From Peromyscus leucopus (taxonomy: Eukaryota > Chordata > Mammalia > Rodentia > Cricetidae), in NCBI RefSeq assembly GCF_004664715.2, contig NC_051079.1:57137660-57201659 (forward strand): a stretch of DNA of 64,000 bases, in the 5' to 3' direction. The position numbers and the translations under genes were made by a program. A model generated the notes under the pieces. That model was not told the DNA's origin. It saw only the letters and a list, made by a program, of their open reading frames with translations, and did not search any database. Each line of letters starts with the position of its first letter. Positions within the stretch are counted from its first letter, which is position 1. Positions 49,950 through 64,000 of this stretch are shown one piece after another.

Positions 49950-50600
49950 AGATGCAGCTCACTCACGCCAGGGTGACGCCTGGAGCCTGGTCATTTGGGT
50001 GGCTCGGCCTGACCCACCTCCCTTCCTCATGTACTCCTCCTCCCAGCCTCTTCCTAGGCCCTCCCACCCCCAAGCCAGCCCCAGGCCTTGCTGCAGACAT
50101 CTGCAGGTCTGAGGCACATAGACCCAGCCCGAGGTCGCCTCTCTGCCTCCCACTATGAATTCTGGGCTGTGGTCCTGCTCGTTCTTGTCTGTCAGATTGC
50201 AGTTCTGATGCTGTCGGTCATGCCTGACCAATCAGCACACACCACACCACGGGATGAAATTTAAACAATGCAGATGCTCAAATGCAGGGTTATGTTGCGT
50301 GGACCACGAAGGGAGAGCAAGAGGTAAGGCCCCGGAGTCTCCCCGAAGTGGTCTGTCCCCAGCCTGCTTGGCCTGACACGTCCTAAGGGACACTGCTGCT
50401 TTGCCTTGTTACCATCTGCTTTCCCCTACCTTTCCTCACCGCCACTCGCCAGAACTTTGGTTTTCATCCCCTGCCCATGCAACTCCACTCTGTTCAGTGC
50501 CGTGACTTCACCCCCTCCCTCTTGGCTTCAGTGCGCTCGTGGACCTCTAGTCTGCAGGACCTTGCTCAGGTCTTGCCACACTTAAAGGGAGAAAGGGCTG
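49950..50600 (+). other. Tcf4: GC-rich intron segment
   Basis: Clearly richer in G and C than the surrounding intron, with C-runs, CpGs and a CCAAT motif (ACCAATCAG, about 50.23 kb). A good donor AAGAG|GTAAGG occurs near 50.32 kb. No TCF4 exon is recognisable. It could be a weak promoter or an old retroposon I cannot name. Confidence 0.35.
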
Positions 50601-51427
50601 CTGGGATCAGGACAGATGTATGGAATTAATAGGCTTTCTTAATTTTCCCCACTGCTGGACAGTGGAATTTATCTTCAGGTTATAAACATAGTTGGCTTTC
50701 TTACCAGTGAGATGTATTGAATTTTAAATTGAGTTTAAATCTCCTTTTTTTGGAACTGGTTTACATAGAAAGGATATAAATAGATCCGATCTAAATGAGG
50801 AGGCATCAGCCCATCTTGAGTCTTGGGGGCTGGGGATTGCTCTCTGTCCCCCTTCCTACAGTTACCAGTGTTCACTCACCAGTTTCCCGCTGGCAGAGGG
50901 ACCATGTGGCTGTCATCCTCTTCTGTTTTAAGTATTTAGTTGGTCCTTTTATAACTTAGAGTGTTTACAGGGTTCTGTACTCCCTCGTCCCATCTGGAAA
51001 ATATTTAAACTTCATACGATCTATAAGATGAAAATACCACATATAAGGGGCTAGGCAGAAGGAAGAGAACAGAGAGCCATGGCGGCGTGTGTTTAGACTC
51101 AGTTGTTTGCTCAGAAGCGGCTGCTGGAGGAATTGGAACAAATAGCCTGTGTGGGGGAATGGTTTGGTCCAGGCCTGTACATTCCACCACAGAATGAGCC
51201 TTGGTTTGTAAAACTGACGTTCTGTTGTGACTTCCAGATCCAAACAAATCTCTGCAAATTTCTGCCCGATCGAGTTAATAAGAAAATATATACATGCAGA
51301 GGCGAGAGCCGCGTGCTACTTGGCGGTTCTGTCAGTGCGGGTGGAAACAGGAGACGGATTTTACCTACTGTATTAACAGCCAGCCGGTTACTGCCAGGAC
51401 CTCCAGCTCGCTTGCTTGTTTGCTTGA

Positions 51428-51580
<153 letters not shown>

Positions 51581-52649
51581 CTATGGAGAACAATGGCATG
51601 CAGAAAAAGTCTCTGACAAGGAGAGTAGCAGATACAGGGTTGGGGTCACTTTTCTTCTGATTGCTTTGTAATTGGGGAGTGGTTTCTACTTTCCCACTCC
51701 CTCACAGATGTGGTTTAGAAGGGACAGGCTTTTGTCCTCGCCGGATGTGCAGAGGGACCAGAGGGTCATTCCCTGCTCTAGGCTTGTGATCGGCTTCACA
51801 CCTGGGCTCATTTCCCTCCATGACCGATGACCTTGCGTTAACCCGGGGTGACCCTTAGCCTCCGCCTGTTCTCAGGGCTGAGTTCTTGGCTAGTGGACCC
51901 TCCTCCCTCTCTCATTTACAGGTGGTTCCTGGAGCCTCATACACTTGTTTTTCGTGGTGCATGGTGCACTTAGCAGCCCGGCAAGACCTGCAATTTCATC
52001 CCTCTCAAGGGGCCGAGAAAGGGCTGCGGGGGGTGGGGGTGGGTTGCAGAGAGAGAGAGAGAGAGAGGTTGCTGTTTGCATGTGCTTTTCTATTTTGTGG
52101 CTCATATGGTATCAATTACCATTTGATGGCAACGCCAGGCCTGAGGCCCTTTGCATGTTTGTCCTGTGAGAAAGATCTGGAAGAACCGACATATGGTTTT
52201 GATTGCAGCAATTGCAGGTTGATAGAATGAGCGCAGGGGTGAGGTGGGTGGGTTTTCCTTCCGGCCCTTTCCACTCTGGGCTGCTAATGTGCTTTGCTTG
52301 TGGAACTGGTCTTTTCATCATCCACCCGCTCCCCACCTTCTCTCCCCCCCCCCCACCTCTCTACCACTCTGCTTTCCCTGCCCTGCCTCCTTGGCAATGT
52401 CCAAATCACCACTAGAAACATGTGGCCCACATTAAGGACCTTCAATTAAAACAAACAAAAAGAATTGTCCACTAGTCTGTTAAAGTCTTAGAGCAGGTCA
52501 TTCCATCAAGATGGGCATGAGTATGCTGAAGTAGAAAATGGGGGCGGCAGGGATCAGGTCCCTCCCCAAGAAGCTCAGGTCATGTTTTGAAAAGCCTGTT
52601 GTTTAAGGTTGTTAAACATTGAATGATGCTGAAAATGGTAGCAGTAGAC

Positions 52650-52651
<2 letters not shown>

Positions 52652-52688
<37 letters not shown>
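52652..52688. repeat. (GT)n microsatellite
   Basis: About 18 uninterrupted GT units. Confidence 0.95.
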
Positions 52689-52690
<2 letters not shown>

Positions 52691-53315
52691 ACAGACGCTT
52701 CTTGGAACTTGTTTGAGCTCATGCCTCGAAGGGGTAGGGGCATGATGTGAAGGAGTTCTTTCTGTCTGTCCATGCATCATCAACCCTAAGATGGGGGAAA
52801 AAACATGGTCTGTGAGTATTTCTCCTGCCAAAAGGAGAGGCCTGGAGGCCTGTCTGCCACATACAGTATCTTCTTCCTCTCTGGATCTGTGATGGCAGAG
52901 GTTTCCCAGGAGAAGGCTGCTCAGTAATGATGCTCAACAGGGACTACATCTCTGATAGGTAAAGGGAAACTCTAGTGGACAACTGAGGTACAAAGAACAC
53001 TGCAGACATGTTTCGTGTTGCCCAGGAACATTTTCTGTGATTCCTTTGGATTCACATGTAAAAGTGCCGAAGACTGGCGGCCCATCCAGTAGAAATTTCC
53101 TTTTTATTCTGACTATTACATTTGAAAATAATACATATAATTCATACTTTACGTAGTTTGAAAGGCAATGTGGTATATTGTGTGTGTGTGTTTCTGCTAA
53201 TAGCTTCATTCAGTTGAAAACCTAGGAACCAGAATACCTTGAATTACAAAAGCCCTTAATAAAGTTTTTGTAAATTGATTACGTTTCCCCTAATAAAGTT
53301 TTTTGAAATGTGAGG

Positions 53316-53447
53316 TTGGCTAGCTGTGGTGACTCAAGTTAATCCTAGCTTGTGGGAAGCAGAGGCAGCCAGATCTCTGTAAGTTCAAGGCCAAATCTGG
53401 TGTACATATTGAGTCCCAGGGCTACACGGTGAGACCCTATTTCAAAA
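53316..53447 (+). mobile_element. B1 SINE, sense
   Basis: TGGCTAGCTGTGGTGACTCA, AGTTAATCCTAGCTTGTGGG, AAGCAGAGGCAGCCAGATCT, CTGTAAGTTCAAGGCCAAAT, CTGGTGTACATATTGAGTCC, CAGGGCTACACGGTGAGACC and CTATTTC match B1 end to end with scattered changes. Its A-rich tail has evolved into the GGAA microsatellite next to it. Confidence 0.9.
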
Positions 53448-53500
53448 AGGAAGGAAGGAAGGAAGGAAGGAAGGAAGGAAGGAAGGAAGGAAGAAGGAAA
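53448..53500. repeat. (GGAA)n microsatellite, expanded B1 tail
   Basis: About 11 GGAA units following the B1 3' end. GGAA arrays can bind ETS factors, but this one is best explained as tail expansion. Confidence 0.93.
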
Positions 53501-54003
53501 AAAAGTGAGGTGCCGAATTGTTTGTTCTCCAGACCAGCTTTGCATGACAAAGCTTAGCTACATCTATTAAATGGTCATAAACCTGACTGGGATGGAAATG
53601 TCTATATATTAGGTTCTATAGAGCAAAGCAAGCATATTGTTCCAGTGGTTATTATGTTTCCAGGTATTTGCCTAAGCCGACTTCTTTGCTGTTTGGAGAA
53701 ATCTTCTCCTTGCTTTGTTAAATGGCTGAGTTTTAAGGACTTTGATAATGGTCTTAATTTTGACATCTTGTAATCTTACATGTGAATAAACGCTCAGAAA
53801 TACTTGCATTCAAAGCAACTAGGAATTAGTTGAGTAACTGTAGTTACAGCCACATACTGTAAAAGCTGCTATTTGGATATGTGACTAGTTTAATGTACAC
53901 TTATATAAAGATTAAGCATTTCTACCTCTTGTTTGTGCCTCCATTAGCTTCTTTGGGAGAGTTACATTGAGAAATCTAATGTGGAAACATAACAATAACA
54001 ACA

Positions 54004-54096
54004 TGTGTCTGTGTGTGTGGTATGTGTGTGTGTGTGTATGTGTATGTGAATACATACACATATACATACACATATATACACACACACAGGCACACG
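54004..54096. repeat. (TG)n ... (CA)n inverted microsatellite
   Basis: A TG-rich half (TGTGTGTGTGTATGTGTATG) is followed by its near complement (CATACACATATACATACACA and CACACACACAGG), so the block can fold back on itself. Minus-strand ORFs are artefacts. Confidence 0.9.
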
Positions 54097-54099
54097 CAA

Positions 54100-61112
<7,013 letters not shown>

Positions 61113-62592
61113 TGGAACCAAGGAATGCCTATCTTTCCCTATGTTGTTATAATATTCTCACTCTGATATGCATCTTATATGTAACATTTTATTCATGCTT
61201 CCATCAGTGTATTTAGTGAGATTTGAACCTCTGTGGTAGGCACTATATACTCACACATGCACCCAAACTTACCTACCTTTTTAAAAACAAAATACTGCTC
61301 TTAACCCTTTTATTTCTGTGACCAGGTAGACCAGAGCACCTTAGAAGGACTTCTTGCCGGCCACTACAGTATAGGATAAACAGCAATAATCAACACTGGA
61401 GTTAGAGTTCATTTCTATCATTATTGTAGAGTCATAGAAATTGCTTTCCTGAAGATTTGCATCCCTTATTTAACTGAGAAAACAGTATCTCAAGAGGTCA
61501 TAGAGCTATTTATTTGCAGATACAACACACTATTTTGATGTTTCAACACCTCCTAATTGAACAGTTCTTGTCATCATAAAAATAGCATTTGGCTGCTGCA
61601 GGTGAAGAAAGCATTGAGATAGAAGATGATCTGTCATACATACCTGAAGATCAGAAATTTGTTGTGATTAGTGTAAATAAAGATATAACCTATAGTAGAA
61701 TTTATAGCTATTGAAGATTTAAAATAAACAGTGATGGAAAGTAGTTATGATTATACAAAAGGTTCTTCTTAACATTATCTTTACTTTTCTGATGAATGTT
61801 CAATAATAAAAGTTGGGTAACGACTTAGTTAGGTGTTGAGAACATACTAAAGAGTTGTGATATGCGTAGCATCCACACTGTTTTCTCTGTGCCAATCCTG
61901 AGCCTGTGATGAAGCCAACTCCTGTAGGAAGGAGTGACAGAAGGAACAGAACCAGGAAGAAGTCAGATTTCAACTGGTCTTGGTTTGGTGCAAGTCGGTG
62001 ATTCAAGAGACCTTTAGCAAGGAATAACTTGATTAGTCTAAGACACTTGAAGTTCAGGCCAAGGATGTTGGCAGTGGACATTCTTGTGACACACCAAGTT
62101 GGATGCAATAGCAAACACACAGTCTGCTCAATTAGTGCCAAATGCAAGAGAACTGCAGTTGTGAAAAGAAAAGGAAGTATTGGAGCTAGAGGCTAATGCA
62201 CACAGACAAGGCTATATCCATACTGTATTTCAGTACAGAGGTGATAATATGTTTTACCTTATGGTCCTTGTATTTAATCCTGGGTAATTTTCATCGGTGA
62301 ATGCCATGGAACTCTTAGCAGATGAATTTGTATCTCTGTGTCTCCAGAACCACCAAACTACTCTATATGTACACCTGCTGTTCCTGTGTGCAAACTCATT
62401 TTAAAAATCATGTTTCTTGTGGCAGCCCATGAGCTCCACAGCATAGAAGCCTCCTGTGTCCTCTTCGGGCAAAATAACTGTCTTACTGCTGGGGTCATGG
62501 TTACTAAATGATCAAGCCAGGATTCTGCAAAGCTTTTGGTATGAGCCCATCACAGTCACCTTGGAGTATGCATAACCATCAAAACTTACCAT

Positions 62593-62745
62593 TACAGTAG
62601 TTAAAAGGTCAAGTCTGAAGTGGGACTACATGATTTTGAATCTCAAATTTGCCACTTAATTAGCTGTATGAAGTTGAACTCTTTAGTTACGTAAACTCTC
62701 TGTGCCTCAGGGTCTTTATCTGTGAACTGGAATGGGAATAAAGCA
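62593..62745 (+). mobile_element. MIR SINE, sense
   Basis: ACAGTAGTTAAAAGGTCAAG, TTTTGAATCTCAAATTTGCC, ACTTAATTAGCTGTATGAAG, AACTCTTTAGTTACGTAAAC, TCTCTGTGCCTCAGGGTCTT and TATCTGTGAACTGGAATGGG give a clear end-to-end MIR match, including the core. Confidence 0.85.
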
Positions 62746-63059
62746 ATGGACTAAGGGAAAGGAAAAAAATATATGCATAATTTGGCTGGAGTCATGCCTG
62801 GCCTATCCAGAGTAACATAATAGCAGTGTCTATTGGCATCATAGCTCTGTCAGTCATGGCAAACTTGCATCCTCATAGGCCTTGGAAATGGGTCTCTTTT
62901 GCAGTTATGGAAAGTTGTGTCAAGTTGGAACACCGTTATTAATTGCTTTCCTTTATTCCTCTTTGATAACCCTCTGCCTGTCTTATGGCAGGGTAGATGT
63001 GAGATTTCAATAGTACAGTATATGTAAAGAGCCCAGAATCTCAAATGTGTATGTGACAT

Positions 63060-63117
63060 CATAACAGAGAGAATCGATTTAGTCTCATATCATAACAGAG
63101 AGAATCGATTTAGTCTC
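63060..63117. repeat. Perfect 27-base tandem duplication
   Basis: CATAACAGAGAGAATCGATT followed by TAGTCTC occurs at 63060-63086 and again at 63091-63117, separated by ATAT. No differences between copies, so this is recent, or gene-converted, or an assembly artefact. Confidence 0.95.
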
Positions 63118-64000
63118 TGCTGGCCATTTTACTGCCTCGGAGTTTCAGCAACACTACTGAGAAAATGCCTCCTGAAAGCACTAGTTATTGTAAACATCTA
63201 AGGTGCAATGTGGCCGCTCTGTTAGCACTCTGTCTTCAGTGTGCTGCTTTATTGAGGAAAGCAGGAGTTTTATTGGTGTCTGTGTTCCCTTTCTCACGTA
63301 AATCTTTACAAAGGCTGTACCCAACTCATTCTACATTAGAGTTTGGAAAGTGATTCAAAGACTTTGGGCAAGATTCAGCAGTTATCCATGGGAGAGAAAA
63401 TGGAAGCAATAGCCTTGCCTTGTTGTTTGGAGAGACAAAATGACAAGACAGAGATGCAGGGCCATAACATGTACCAAGTTCTCTGCAGCTCCTGGTGGGC
63501 CTTGGGAGCAGAAGGCACGGATGTACGTTAGCATCGATGTGACTGTCACCTGTGTGGTCACAGAGATCCTAGCAGGCTGAGTTAGGTATCTAGGAAAGGA
63601 GGACGCTGGCGGCCGGCTGCCCACCTGCAATCTGAGCATTGCTTAGGTTCCCCCTCTCTCTCCTCCTGCCTTCTGCATCCTCTTGATATTTTCGACTTGT
63701 CATTTGATTAATAAAGACACAAGCAAAGAGGGGATGGAACTGCTTACAGTTCTCCTGCTTCTTAACAGAAAAATGGAAATTTGCTTGGTGAGGAAAAAAA
63801 AAATCTGCTGGTTGAAATGAACTTAAAGGATTTAGCTTCAGGTTTCATTACTCATGAATGGATAATCAAGAGTCCACTGCTCTTCGGAAGGGGAAATTGA
63901 TATGTGGTGCTAATGGCAGGATGTGTGGATTGTGTTTGTGGGGATTTATTCTAAATATATTACAAGTTCATAGAATTTCTTTGGGAAAATATATATAGAT

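Larger units (their letters stand above)
61113..64000 (+). other. Tcf4: Tcf4 intron, distal end of window
   Basis: Intron sequence with a MIR at 62.6 kb and a short tandem duplication at 63.06 kb. A 115-codon minus-strand ORF (61800-62147) has no recognisable similarity. The next TCF4 coding exon (Val-Tyr-Ala-Pro) does not appear before the end. Confidence 0.7.

Noticed and set aside
61800..62147. 115-codon minus-strand ORF
   Set aside because: No recognisable domain, promoter or splice site; length within what chance allows in 64 kb.

Overview
This is a window of a rodent nuclear genome lying entirely inside one large gene, Tcf4 (transcription factor 4, also called E2-2, ITF2 or SEF2; a class I bHLH E-protein, not the Wnt factor TCF7L2). 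The + strand is the sense strand. Three coding exons can be read directly: exon 8 (3111-3240), exon 9 (3740-3789) and the alternative first exon 10a of the short isoform TCF4-A (coding part 32079-32147). Exon numbers follow the human scheme and are from memory. The common downstream exon, which begins with the Val-Tyr-Ala-Pro codons, is not in the window, so the window ends inside intron 9/10a. The organism is called from B1, B2, ID and B3 SINEs, a combination found in muroid rodents. Two residues in exon 8 differ from the mouse and human proteins as I remember them, so a cricetid (hamster, vole or deer-mouse type) is plausible but not proven.

Layout. 1-3110 is the end of intron 7. Exons 8 and 9 (3.1-3.8 kb) together encode 60 codons, including the bipartite nuclear localisation signal. 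3.8-31 kb is AT-rich intron with sparse old SINEs and microsatellites. 30.5-32.15 kb holds the promoter, 5' untranslated region and first coding exon of TCF4-A, with E-boxes, an octamer, CCAAT motifs, a long (CA)n(GA)n tract and upstream ORFs. 32.15-64 kb is intron again. It has several stretches that look like conserved regulatory DNA (44.9-47.7 kb is the densest), long microsatellites (49.1, 51.4, 52.65 and 54.0 kb) and one well-preserved B2 insertion at 60.9 kb.

How the parts work together. Long isoforms read through exons 8 and 9 and carry the nuclear localisation signal. Transcripts from the internal promoter start at exon 10a, bypass exons 8-9, and join the same downstream exons in the same phase, giving a protein without that signal. 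Exons 8 and 9 are frame-preserving only as a pair (130 + 50 = 180 nt).

No operon, CRISPR array, phage, non-coding RNA gene or complete second gene is visible. Nearly all short ORFs in the window are chance ORFs in intron sequence or microsatellites. I did not find an undescribed gene system. The most useful leads are the TCF4-A promoter region, a possible unannotated exon at 45.58-45.98 kb, and several candidate enhancers.
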